Counted from the first letter of the stretch, positions 1 through 6,438 are shown. The stretch is 7,690 nucleotides of DNA from Aquimonas sp044344935 (GCA_044344935.1 JBIJCA010000224.1:1-7690), one strand, 5' to 3'. Numbers and translations: made by a program. Notes: a model not told the origin generated them from the sequence alone.

Positions 1-1689
1 GATCGGGTAGCGCTTGCCCGGCTCAAGCTGGGCCGGGCCGTAGTACTTGCCCCACACCGTGCCGGCGCCGTGGCGGCTGGGCACCTGCACGAACTCGGGC
101 GCAAGCCAGGTCTGCGCCTTGTAGGCTTCGCTGCGGGTATCGGTCAGCGCGCGCAGCGCGCCGCCGCTGACCGCCGTCACGCCGAGCTGCGGCGGCAGAT
201 AGGGCTCGGAATACAGCACCAGCAGGCGCTGCTCGTCGGGCGAGAGCACGAAGGCATTGACGCCGCCGAGCGCGGTCAGCGTGTCGATGCGGTCGCTGCC
301 AAGATCGAGGCGCACGACCTCGTACTTGCCCGGCCACTCCTGATTCGCCAGCGCATACACCTGCCGGCCATCGCGGCTGATCACCGGCTCGGAGAACTCC
401 CACGCACCGCGCGTGTGCTGCTTCGGCCGCGCGTCGCCGCGACGGGTGTAGAAGTGGCTGTAGCCGTCTTCTTCCGACAGATACCAGAGGGTGAGGTTGT
501 CCGGCAGCCAGCCGAACTCGTTGAAGTTCCAGTTGATCCAACCCGGGTCCGTCAGACGATGGCGCACGTCCAGCGCGCGGCCCTCGCGCTGCACTTCGGC
601 AATCCAGCGGTCCTTGTTGTCGACCGAACGCAGCATCACCGCCGCGCGCGCGCCGTCGCGGCTGAACTCGACGGCGTTGACGCGCACCGCGCGCGGACCT
701 TTCAGCGCCTCCCTGCCGGCCGCCGCACGCAGCTCGGCCAGCGGGTCGGTGTCGATGCCCGGCAAGGCCTTCAGGTCCAGCGGGTAGGTCTTGCCATCGG
801 CGAGATCGACCAGCACCAGCGCCTGGCCCGCCGGCGCATTGCGGCCGACGCGCACGCGCACGTCCTCGCTTTCTTCGTAGCCGGTTTCGGTGACGTACTT
901 CGGCATCTTGCCGATGCGGCCCGGCTCGCTGCCCTTGGGCTCGGTGACCACCAGCATCCAGCGGCCGTCGGGGCTGAGCGCGCTGTCGGCGATCGTGACC
1001 GTGTCGCCCAGGTAGACCGGCGGCGCGATCCGCGTGGACAGCCCGCGGCGCAGCTCGGACTCGCGCGCGGCCTGCGCCTCGCGCCAGACCTTCTCGCGCG
1101 CCAGCGTCGCGATCAGGCGCAGCTGCATGTCGCGCAGATCATCGGCCTTCGGTGCTTCGGCCGGGTCCTTCTCGGCCTTCAGCACCGCGATTGGCCCGGC
1201 CAGGCCGGCGCCGAGATCGTGGACGATCCAGTCGGCGCCAGCGCGGTACATCACCCGACCGTCGGCCATGAAGGCGGGTGCGGCTTCGGCGACCTCGCTG
1301 CGGGTCAGCTGGCGCAAGGCCCCGCTGCCGATCTCGCGCAGGAACACATCGCCATCGCGCAGAAACAGCGCGCGCTGGCCCGCCGCATCGAACAGCGGGT
1401 TCGGCGCATCGACGCCGGCGAGCTCCGCATCCGCGAGCCTGCTCGCCGCCGCGCCGTCGAAACCGACGCGATACAGATCGCGCAGCGGGCTGTCGGCGCG
1501 CTTCAGCTGGAACAGCGCGGCCTGGCCATCCAGCGACCAGTGCGGGTTCTCGACCGAGGGCCCGATCCAGGCGGGGTCGTCCATGATCTTCTCGAGATCG
1601 AGCGGCTGCGCGCTGGCCGGGAGCGGCAGCATCAGCGCGGCGCAGTAGAGGGCGAACGTGGCGTTGAGGCGCAGGGGCAGTCGGCGCAT
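1..1689 (-). CDS. Exported S9 family peptidase (DPP IV/prolyl oligopeptidase type), N-terminal part; 3' end beyond window
   Basis: The minus strand is open from an ATG at 1689-1687 to the window edge, giving 563 residues without a stop. Residues 1-27 are a Sec signal peptide (basic MRRLPLR start, hydrophobic core, AxA cleavage site before Gln28), so the enzyme is probably periplasmic or secreted. The rest resembles the beta-propeller of S9 peptidases: blade-like repeats such as SPDGRWMLVV and an SEEDGYSHFY motif (residues 405-414), typical of the DPP IV N-terminal domain. The last residues (GKYYGPAQLEPGKRYPI) match the linker that leads into the alpha/beta-hydrolase domain. The Ser-Asp-His triad would lie outside the window, so activity cannot be judged. 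A GGAG motif lies about 7 bases before the start. The family removes dipeptides or cleaves after proline in peptides; the exact specificity is not visible. The gene is divergent from lpdA with 193 bases between starts. The complementary strand is also open by GC bias but looks like no known protein. Confidence 0.9.
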   Translation of the reverse strand, partial: MRRLPLRLNATFALYCAALMLPLPASAQPLDLEKIMDDPAWIGPSVENPHWSLDGQAALFQLKRADSPLRDLYRVGFDGAAASRLADAELAGVDAPNPLFDAAGQRALFLRDGDVFLREIGSGALRQLTRSEVAEAAPAFMADGRVMYRAGADWIVHDLGAGLAGPIAVLKAEKDPAEAPKADDLRDMQLRLIATLAREKVWREAQAARESELRRGLSTRIAPPVYLGDTVTIADSALSPDGRWMLVVTEPKGSEPGRIGKMPKYVTETGYEESEDVRVRVGRNAPAGQALVLVDLADGKTYPLDLKALPGIDTDPLAELRAAAGREALKGPRAVRVNAVEFSRDGARAAVMLRSVDNKDRWIAEVQREGRALDVRHRLTDPGWINWNFNEFGWLPDNLTLWYLSEEDGYSHFYTRRGDARPKQHTRGAWEFSEPVISRDGRQVYALANQEWPGKYEVVRLDLGSDRIDTLTALGGVNAFVLSPDEQRLLVLYSEPYLPPQLGVTAVSGGALRALTDTRSEAYKAQTWLAPEFVQVPSRHGAGTVWGKYYGPAQLEPGKRYPI

Positions 1690-1847
1690 CGAGGCGCTCC
1701 GTGCGGGCAGTGGAGGAGGCGGCAGCCTAGACGCTGCGCGCCCGCAGCCGACACCGCCGAAGGGCATGGATGCGCCGCGCGCCTCGCGTATCGGCCGACC
1801 ATTGCCAGACCACCCCGTACGCTGGCGGCGGGGTCGCGCGCTGCCGC

Positions 1848-1853
1848 TACAAT
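1848..1853 (+). promoter_or_regulatory. Probable -10 element of the lpdA promoter
   Basis: TACAAT, within GCTACAAT, matches the sigma-70 -10 consensus at five of six positions in an otherwise very GC-rich stretch. Transcription starting about 7 bases later would leave a leader of roughly 20 bases before the GTG at 1883. I see no good -35 hexamer at 16-18 bp spacing; TTGCCA at 1802-1807 is too far away. The position between divergent genes fits a promoter, but the call rests on one hexamer. Confidence 0.5.
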
Positions 1854-1872
1854 CGCCGCGACATTCGTATCC

Positions 1873-1877
1873 AGGAG
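1873..1877 (+). promoter_or_regulatory. Ribosome binding site that fixes the lpdA start at GTG 1883
   Basis: AGGAG lies 5 bases before GTG 1883-1885. The frame is open upstream to an ATG at 1658, which would add 75 residues, but those residues are Arg-rich, resemble nothing in lipoyl domains, and would overlap the divergent peptidase gene. Starting at the GTG gives a protein that begins directly with a canonical lipoyl domain. Confidence 0.8.
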
Positions 1878-1882
1878 CAGGC

Positions 1883-3679
1883 GTGAGCACGGAAATCGAG
1901 ATCAAGGTGCCCGACATCGGCGGCCACAGCGACGTGCCGGTGATCGAACTGCTGGCCAAACCCGGCGACACGGTCGCCAAGGACCAGGGCCTGATCACGC
2001 TTGAGTCCGACAAGGCCACGATGGAAGTGCCGAGCTCGCACGCCGGCCTGCTGGTGTCGCTGAGCGTCAAGGTCGGCGATGCGGTCAGCGAGGGCAGCGT
2101 GATCGCGAAGCTGCGCGTGGAAGAGGCCGGTGCTGCGAAGCCTGCAGCGGCGGCGCCTGCGCCCGCAGCGGCGCCTGCGCCGACGGCAACGCCCGCACCG
2201 GCAGCGGCGGCAACACCCGCGCCTGCCGTCGCACCTGCACCGAAGGCCGCCACCGCCAGCGGTCGCGAAGCCGACTACACCTGTCAGCTTGCAGTGCTGG
2301 GTTCCGGCCCCGGCGGCTATACCGCGGCCTTCCGCGGCGCTGACCTCGGCCTCGACGTGATCCTGATCGAGCGCTACCCCGACATCGGCGGCGTCTGCTT
2401 GAACGTCGGCTGCATTCCCTCCAAGGCCCTGCTGCACGCCGCCCGCGTCATCGACGAAGCGGCGCATGGCGAGGATTTCGGCGTGACGTTTGGCGCGCCC
2501 AAGATCGACCTCGACAAGCTGCGCGCCTACAAGTCGAAAGTGGTGAAGCAGCTGAACGGTGGCCTGGCCGGCATGGCCAAGCAGCGCAAGGTGCGCACCG
2601 TCACCGGCACCGGCCGCTTCATCAGCCCGCACGAGATCGAAGTGCAGACCGCCGACGGCGCCAAGATCGTGCGCTTCGAGCACGCCGTCATCGCCGCCGG
2701 CTCGCAGCCGGTCAAGCTGCCGGGCATTCCGTGGGGCGACCCGCGGGTGATGGACTCCACCGACGCGCTGGAGCTGCAGGAAGTCCCGAAGTCCCTGCTG
2801 GTGATCGGCGGCGGCATCATCGGTCTGGAGATGGGCAGCGTGTACGCCGCGCTCGGCGCTGAAGTCACCGTGGTCGAACTGGCTGACCAGCTGATGCCCG
2901 GCGCCGATCCGGACCTCGTGCGCCCGCTGCAGCAGCGCCTGGCCAAGCGCTTCAAGGGCATCCATCTGAAGACCAAGGTCAGCGGCGTGAGCGCCGAAAA
3001 GCAGGGCCTCAAGGTGACGTTTGAGGGCGACAAGGCGCCCGAGGCAGCGTTGTTCGACCGCGTACTGGTCTCGGTGGGCCGCACGCCCAACGGCGGCAAG
3101 ATCAATGCCGAAGCCGCCGGCGTCGCGGTGTCCGAGCGCGGCTTCATCGCCGTCGACCGGCAGATGCGCACGAACGTGCCGCACATCTTCGCCATCGGTG
3201 ATCTGGTCGGCCAGCCGATGCTGGCGCACAAGGCCACGCATGAGGGCAAGGTCGCGGCAGAAGTCGCCGCCGGCCACAAAACCGAATTCGTCGCCCGGGT
3301 GATTCCGAGCGTGGCCTACACCGACCCGGAAATCGCCTGGGTCGGCGTCAGCGAGACCGAAGCCAAGGCCAAGGGCCTCAAGGTTGGCGTCGGCAAGTTC
3401 CCGTATGCGGCGTCGGGCCGCGCCATCGGCCAGGGCCGCACCGAAGGCTTCACCAAGCTGCTGTTCGACGAAGCCACCCACAAGGTGATCGGCGCCGGCA
3501 TCGTCGGCCCCAACGCCGGCGACCTGATCGCCGAAGTCGGCCTCGCCATCGAAATGGGCGCTGAAGCCAGCGACATCGGCCTCACCATCCACCCGCATCC
3601 CACGCTGAGTGAATCGGTGGGCATGGCGGCGGAGGTGTATGAGGGGACGATTACCGATCTGTACCTGCCGAAGAAGTAG
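1883..3679 (+). CDS. lpdA: Dihydrolipoyl dehydrogenase (E3) with N-terminal lipoyl domain
   Basis: This 598-residue flavoprotein reoxidises dihydrolipoamide with NAD+ in the pyruvate (and possibly other 2-oxoacid) dehydrogenase complex in the cytoplasm. Residues 1-80 form a lipoyl domain with the lipoylated lysine at Lys44 in ESDKA. Residues 82-127 are an Ala/Pro-rich flexible linker like those of E2 subunits. The flavin domain follows: FAD-binding GSGPGG at 140-145, redox-active Cys172 and Cys177 in GGVCLNVGCIPSK, NAD-binding GGGIIG at 309-314, and the dimer-domain catalytic pair His572 and Glu577 in HPHPTLSE. All key residues are present. It is longer than plain E3 (about 470 residues) because of the fused lipoyl domain, a form known from Neisseria and Xanthomonadaceae pyruvate dehydrogenase clusters. 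The start is GTG with AGGAG 5 bases upstream. Unlike the usual aceE-aceF-lpdA order, its upstream neighbour is a divergent peptidase, and a terminator follows at once, so it is probably transcribed alone. Confidence 0.97.
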   Translation: MSTEIEIKVPDIGGHSDVPVIELLAKPGDTVAKDQGLITLESDKATMEVPSSHAGLLVSLSVKVGDAVSEGSVIAKLRVEEAGAAKPAAAAPAPAAAPAPTATPAPAAAATPAPAVAPAPKAATASGREADYTCQLAVLGSGPGGYTAAFRGADLGLDVILIERYPDIGGVCLNVGCIPSKALLHAARVIDEAAHGEDFGVTFGAPKIDLDKLRAYKSKVVKQLNGGLAGMAKQRKVRTVTGTGRFISPHEIEVQTADGAKIVRFEHAVIAAGSQPVKLPGIPWGDPRVMDSTDALELQEVPKSLLVIGGGIIGLEMGSVYAALGAEVTVVELADQLMPGADPDLVRPLQQRLAKRFKGIHLKTKVSGVSAEKQGLKVTFEGDKAPEAALFDRVLVSVGRTPNGGKINAEAAGVAVSERGFIAVDRQMRTNVPHIFAIGDLVGQPMLAHKATHEGKVAAEVAAGHKTEFVARVIPSVAYTDPEIAWVGVSETEAKAKGLKVGVGKFPYAASGRAIGQGRTEGFTKLLFDEATHKVIGAGIVGPNAGDLIAEVGLAIEMGAEASDIGLTIHPHPTLSESVGMAAEVYEGTITDLYLPKK

Positions 3680-3703
3680 CTCGGCTCGCCACGAGATGCG
3701 CGC

Positions 3704-3730
3704 ACAAAGCCACCTGCGGGTGGCTTTGTT
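3704..3730 (+). terminator. Intrinsic terminator of lpdA
   Basis: A perfect 11-bp inverted repeat (ACAAAGCCACC at 3704-3714 and its complement at 3719-3729) with a 4-base TGCG loop starts 24 bases after the lpdA stop. The right arm ends in CTTTGTT followed by GCATT, a modest T-rich tail. On the other strand the hairpin is not followed by T residues, so it should act mainly on lpdA transcripts. Confidence 0.85.
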
Positions 3731-3809
3731 GCATTCTGACGCGGGCTAGCGAATCCGGAGCGCAGGCATTCGGGCTCGTGGCAGGCCCGTCGTCGGTTCG
3801 AGCCAGCGT

Positions 3810-4232
3810 CTACTCGTACGGGTAGAAGGAGCCGGCGGGGGCGAACCCCGACTCTCGCTGCAGATCCAGCGATATCTCGCCCGAAGGAAGACGGAGAGTC
3901 AGCGACGTAGCAACCCCATCGACCACACGAAGACGGCCTTCATAGTCGCCTTCGGGACAACGCGAGTCTCCACCCTCAGGCAGCGAAAAGGAGACCTCTC
4001 CGCGCGTCACTCTCGCAGCCAGCACTTCAGGAACCCCCAACAGGTCCCCTTTGCCACACCTCAGGATCACGTGCATGCCTCGGCCGCTGCTGGTTAGCAC
4101 GAGTTGCACGCCCGGATCCCACATCGCGCCCGTGGACTGCTTCAGATACACGCCTGTCAGCTCGGCCGGTGTTGGCGTTGTCGCGAGCGCCGCAGTGGCA
4201 AGGCAAAGCGTTATCAGCAGAGACCATCTCAT
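3810..4232 (-). CDS. Small exported protein of unknown function (140 aa)
   Basis: I do not recognise the family. The protein begins with a clear Sec signal peptide (MRWSLLITLCLATAALA, cleavage after residue 17). The mature part of about 123 residues has alternating hydrophobic strands (VQLVLTSSG, MHVILRCG, EVSFSLPEGG, TSLTLRLPSG, ISLDLQRESG), suggesting a small beta-rich periplasmic protein. It has two cysteines after the signal sequence, Cys59 and Cys92, which could form a disulfide. The cysteine at residue 10 sits in the signal core and has no lipobox, so a lipoprotein is unlikely. The start at 4232 is chosen because GGGAG lies 7 bases upstream and the signal peptide begins there; the frame is open further up to 4775, but those residues read through the repeat element and are not protein-like. 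It faces lpdA tail to tail. The next gene upstream is on the same strand, with the repeat element between them. Confidence 0.78.
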   Translation of the reverse strand: MRWSLLITLCLATAALATTPTPAELTGVYLKQSTGAMWDPGVQLVLTSSGRGMHVILRCGKGDLLGVPEVLAARVTRGEVSFSLPEGGDSRCPEGDYEGRLRVVDGVATSLTLRLPSGEISLDLQRESGFAPAGSFYPYE

Positions 4233-4328
4233 CGCGTTGCTCCCGCGAGGCCAAGGGAAACACCGATTCAAGTCGCCAGAGCCATCCACGCGCATCTCGC
4301 TTGAGCTGTGTCTGGTGCCTCGAAGTCG

Positions 4329-4358
4329 GCGCCTCAAGCATGACCTGATGCTTGGCGC
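4329..4358. repeat. Isolated hairpin upstream of the small exported protein gene
   Basis: CAAGCAT (4335-4341) pairs with ATGCTTG (4348-4354) around a 6-base loop. After a 2-base bulge, GCGC at 4329-4332 and 4355-4358 adds four pairs. It lies about 100 bases before the start at 4232, in the likely leader. No T-run follows on either strand, so it is a poor intrinsic terminator. It has no TAG head like the other hairpins here. The remaining bases of 4233-4414 hold nothing else I can identify. Confidence 0.4.
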
Positions 4359-4414
4359 GAAGCGAGCGCTGAGCGTCGTGCACCGCCGCGCCACAAGGCA
4401 CGCCAAGGCTAGCC

Positions 4415-4595
4415 CATAGGGTGGGTCCTGACCCACCAGAGCTCGACACTTGCCTCGGTTGCGATGTTGCGAACCTCGGTTGGCGGTTGCCAATCCACGA
4501 GGCGAATCGGAATGCTCCCGTGAATCGCTCGAGGCACCGCACCGGACGCGCTGTGACGGTTCGCCGCGCAGCGGTGGGTCAAGACCCACCCTATG
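4415..4595. repeat. Repeat element A with inverted palindromic ends
   Basis: This 181-base element begins with CATAG followed by the hairpin GGTGGGTC-CT-GACCCACC (4420-4437) and ends with the inverse, hairpin GGTGGGTC-AA-GACCCACC (4573-4590) followed by CTATG. The left hairpin is followed by GAGCTCGAC, four variable bases and GCCTCGG, a segment also found after the left hairpins at 5967 and 7518. The interior has a direct repeat CCTCGGTTG at 4453 and 4474 and no credible gene. Head-bearing hairpins in inverted orientation resemble a REP doublet (BIME/REPIN) or a small MITE. I see no clear target-site duplication. Confidence 0.75.
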
Positions 4596-4839
4596 GGGTA
4601 TCGGACGCGCGCGGCGCGTGTGTCGACCGCCGCGCGATGTCTTCGCTCGTCGTCGCGGTGTAGTGCACCAGCCCGGCGAACTCGGTGTCGACCAGGATGC
4701 CCTCGCCGAGATACTGCCAGTCATCGAAGCCCGGCAGGCACGTGCCGGAGTCCATGCACGCGAGCACGCGTCCACGGCAGCGACCGTCGATCAACACTTC
4801 GTCCCCTGGCTGGATGTCGGTTCCGTCTGCGTGCTTCAT
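4591..4839 (-). CDS. Small conserved-looking protein, unknown function, possibly SH3-like (82 aa)
   Basis: The protein begins MKHADGTDIQPGDEVLIDGR, followed by short hydrophobic strands (GRVLACMD, QYLGEGILVDTEFAGLVHY) and a polar tail. The pattern of a G-D-x-V strand, a G-x-V strand and a late LVHY strand is reminiscent of small SH3/KOW-like barrels; this is a fold guess only. It has no signal peptide or membrane segment and is probably cytosolic. Two cysteines are present in the N-terminal half. I chose ATG 4839 because an in-frame ATG at 4905 would place the first residues in the hairpin at 4880-4906; a weak GAGAG precedes 4839. The TAG stop (4593-4591) lies inside the CTATG end of repeat element A, so the C-terminal residues abut the repeat. 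It is divergent from the NYN gene. Confidence 0.68.
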   Translation of the reverse strand: MKHADGTDIQPGDEVLIDGRCRGRVLACMDSGTCLPGFDDWQYLGEGILVDTEFAGLVHYTATTSEDIARRSTHAPRASDTP

Positions 4840-4875
4840 TGCGGCTCTCGTGCGGTCGTGCGCGTGTAGTAGCAC

Positions 4876-4907
4876 GTAGGTTGGGCCAAGCGAAGCGCGG
4901 CCCAACG
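4876..4907 (+). repeat. GTAG-headed REP-like hairpin, first copy
   Basis: GTAG (4876-4879) is followed by stem GTTGGGCC (4880-4887), an inner AA-GC-GAA-GC-GC segment, and the closing arm GGCCCAAC (4899-4906). The 8-bp stem is perfect, and a small inner GC/GC stem closes a GAA loop. A GTAG head before an imperfect palindrome is the signature of REP sequences recognised by RAYT transposases. It lies 37 bases upstream of the 4839 start, in the divergent intergenic region. Confidence 0.75.
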
Positions 4908-4990
4908 TCGCACACTCGAAGCTCGCTGCAAGCGCCGAGATGGCCGCGGTGCGGGCGATCGCATGCAGGCGTAGAACCCGAACTCAGCGA

Positions 4991-5025
4991 CCTTGGGATG
5001 CGCCTTCGGCTTATCCCAACCTGCG
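4991..5025 (-). repeat. REP-like hairpin, second copy, inverted
   Basis: Read on the minus strand this is GGTTGGGAT, AA, GCC, GAA, GGC, GC, ATCCCAA. It aligns position by position with the hairpin at 4880-4906, keeping the same left AA bulge, GAA loop and right GC bulge. Two outer pairs differ in both arms (CC/GG becomes AT/AT) and the inner stem gains one matched pair. The head has diverged from GTAGG to GCAGG. Together the two copies form an inverted doublet spanning 4876-5025 between divergent genes. The remaining bases of 4840-5115 hold no other feature I can support. Confidence 0.7.
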
Positions 5026-5115
5026 TCCGCCTCTTTCGCTTCCCGGCCAGAGACCCGTGCACGCAGGCGGGAATCGTTGCACGCTGTCGCCAACCTCTGA
5101 AGTCCCCGGTGCCCC

Positions 5116-5880
5116 ATGACCCCACGCTCCGACGCCCCCCGCTACGCCGTGCTGATCGACGCCGACAATGCCCAGGCTTCCCTGGTCGCCGGGATGCTGG
5201 CCGAGGTCGCCAAGTACGGAATCGCCGGCATCAAGCGCGCCTACGGCGACTGGACCACGCCCAACCTCGGGCGCTGGAAAGAGACCCTGCTGGAACATTC
5301 CATCCAGCCGATCCAGCAGTTCCGCTACACCAGCGGCAAGAACGCCACCGACAGCGCGATGATCATCGACGCCATGGACCTGCTGCACGGCCAGCAGCTG
5401 CAGGGCGCGGCGATTGTCAGCAGCGACAGCGACTTCACCCGCCTGGCGCAGCGCATGCGCGAGGGCGGGCTGAACGTGATCGGGATCGGCGAGCGCAAGA
5501 CGCCGCGGCCCTTCGTGGCGGCCTGCGACCGGTTTGTCTACACCGACCTGCTCGGCGGCGAAGAGGCCACCCATGCCGCACCACCCGCGCCGCCCGATGG
5601 CAATGCGGCCCTGCTCGCGCTGCTGGGCTCGGCCGTGGATGCCGCCGCCGAAGACGACGGCTGGGCCCAGCTGGGCGAGGTCGGCAACCAGATCGGCCGC
5701 CTGCAGCCCGAGTTCGACCCGCGCAGCCACGGCCATCAGAAACTCGGCCAGCTGTTCGAGTCGCTCGCGGCCTTCGAGATCAAGCGCACGCCGGTGGAGC
5801 CCGCGGGGCACATGCGGGTGGAAGTGCGTCGCGCGGCCGCGAAGACGAAGCCCGCGCGCGGACGTCGCGGCGGGGCTTAG
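5116..5880 (+). CDS. NYN domain (PIN-like) putative ribonuclease with C-terminal OST-HTH/LOTUS-like domain
   Basis: This 254-residue cytosolic protein has an N-terminal NYN domain of the LabA/limkain-b1 type, a PIN-like metal-dependent nuclease fold. Visible acidic and conserved positions are Asp15, Asp17 and Asn18 in LIDADN, Lys75-Asn76 and Asp79 in GKNATDSAM, Asp85, and Asp104/Asp106 in SSDSDF. All expected acidic residues are present, so catalytic activity is likely. Residues about 165-235 (from NAALLALLGSAVD through the HQKLGQLFESL segment to the HMRVEVRR strand) match the layout of an OST-HTH/LOTUS RNA-binding domain. The tail (KTKPARGRRGGA) is basic and probably disordered. Family knowledge suggests RNA cleavage or processing; the substrate is unknown. 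The start has only a weak Shine-Dalgarno, but LIDADN begins soon after it, so little could be missing. It is divergent from the 82-aa gene across the hairpin doublet and convergent with the diguanylate cyclase across the repeat array. No antitoxin-like partner overlaps it. Confidence 0.93.
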   Translation: MTPRSDAPRYAVLIDADNAQASLVAGMLAEVAKYGIAGIKRAYGDWTTPNLGRWKETLLEHSIQPIQQFRYTSGKNATDSAMIIDAMDLLHGQQLQGAAIVSSDSDFTRLAQRMREGGLNVIGIGERKTPRPFVAACDRFVYTDLLGGEEATHAAPPAPPDGNAALLALLGSAVDAAAEDDGWAQLGEVGNQIGRLQPEFDPRSHGHQKLGQLFESLAAFEIKRTPVEPAGHMRVEVRRAAAKTKPARGRRGGA

Positions 5881-5934
5881 CGCCGACAGCACGCGCGTGA
5901 CGCCGACAGATGCCTTGACCCCAACCGATGGCGT

Positions 5935-5989
5935 GGTGCGCGACACGCGCACCCTACGAAACGACACATAGGGTGGGTCTTGACTCACC
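5935..5989. repeat. Composite of two head-to-head hairpins (left copy)
   Basis: A perfect hairpin GGTGCGCG-ACA-CGCGCACC (5935-5953) followed by CTACG, that is GTAG-headed on the minus strand, is joined by 8 bases to CATAG (5967-5971), whose last G overlaps the motif before hairpin GGTGGGTC-TT-GACTCACC. The heads of the two hairpins face each other, as in BIME/REP doublets. The second hairpin has one G-T wobble. The composite starts 55 bases after the NYN stop codon. From 5990 the left-end segment GAGCTCGAC-N4-GCCTCGG follows; 6011-6074 holds nothing else I recognise. Confidence 0.75.
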
Positions 5990-6074
5990 GGAGCTCGACG
6001 CCGGCCTCGGTTGTCCGGCCCGGCTCCGAGACCTGAGGGCATCCATACACGTCGAGAGGCTTGTCTGCGGCCCC

Positions 6075-6403
6075 ATGCGATCAGGGCGACCGCGGCGGGG
6101 TTCGGCGACGGTGGGTCAAGACCCACCCTATGTGTTCGCCGCCACCGCGGCGGGGTTCGGCTAGGTGGGTCAAGACCCACCCTGCGCGATCAGCCCGACC
6201 GCGGCGGGGTTCGGCCATGGTGGGTCAAGACCCACCCTATGCGATCAGCGAGATCGCGGCAGGGTTCGGCTACGGCGGGTCAAGACCCACCCTATGCGAT
6301 AAGTGCGACCGCGGCGGGGTTCGGCTACGGTGGGTCAAGACCCACCCGATGCGATCAGCGCGATCGCGGCGAGGCTCGGCTACGGTGGGTCAAGACCCAC
6401 CCT
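6075..6403. repeat. Tandem array of six 54-55 bp units, each with a palindrome
   Basis: Units begin at 6075, 6130, 6184, 6239, 6294 and 6349; five are 55 bp and the second is 54 bp. Each reads roughly ATGCGATCAGCGCGAC, then CGCGGCGGGGTTCGGCTAC, then hairpin GGTGGGTC-AA-GACCCACC, then CCT, so that CCTATG recurs at most junctions. The hairpin is intact in five units; the fourth has GGCGGGTC, which breaks one pair. A degenerate seventh unit (6404 to about 6440) keeps the first part but runs into another hairpin type. All hairpins point the same way, opposite to the left hairpin at 5974. The array lies between convergent genes. Forward frames stay open through most of it because of base composition, but a 55-bp period shifts frame every unit, so it is not coding. 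Confidence 0.9.
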
Positions 6404-6438
6404 ATGCGATGAGCGCGACCACGGGGGGGTTCGGCAGC

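Noticed and set aside
70..2004. Long open frame on the plus strand (644 codons) opposite the S9 peptidase
   Set aside because: Its translation is Arg/Ala/Gly-rich with no recognisable domain, it crosses the divergent promoter region and runs into lpdA in another frame. The minus strand gives a clear signal peptide and S9 propeller.
1847..3598. Long open minus-strand frame (583 codons) opposite lpdA
   Set aside because: It is a GC-bias shadow of lpdA, with low-complexity Arg/Cys/Gly runs opposite the Ala/Pro linker.
3770..3812. tRNA-like T-arm (GGTTCGAGCC)
   Set aside because: The flanking bases do not form a 5-bp T-stem, and no anticodon or acceptor arm can be built around it.
4233..4414. 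Integron attC-like site
   Set aside because: A hairpin is present at 4329-4358, but no convincing GTTRRRY/RYYYAAC core pair flanks it and no integrase is in the window.
3810..4775. Extended 321-aa version of the small exported protein
   Set aside because: The extra residues translate repeat element A and neighbouring non-coding DNA; the signal peptide and Shine-Dalgarno place the start at 4232.
4593..5900. 435-codon plus-strand frame across the 82-aa gene, hairpin doublet and NYN gene
   Set aside because: Arg-rich, no domain, and it overlaps a well-supported NYN gene in a different frame.
6075..6403. CRISPR array
   Set aside because: Units are similar along their whole 55 bp, with no unique spacers between constant repeats and no cas genes.
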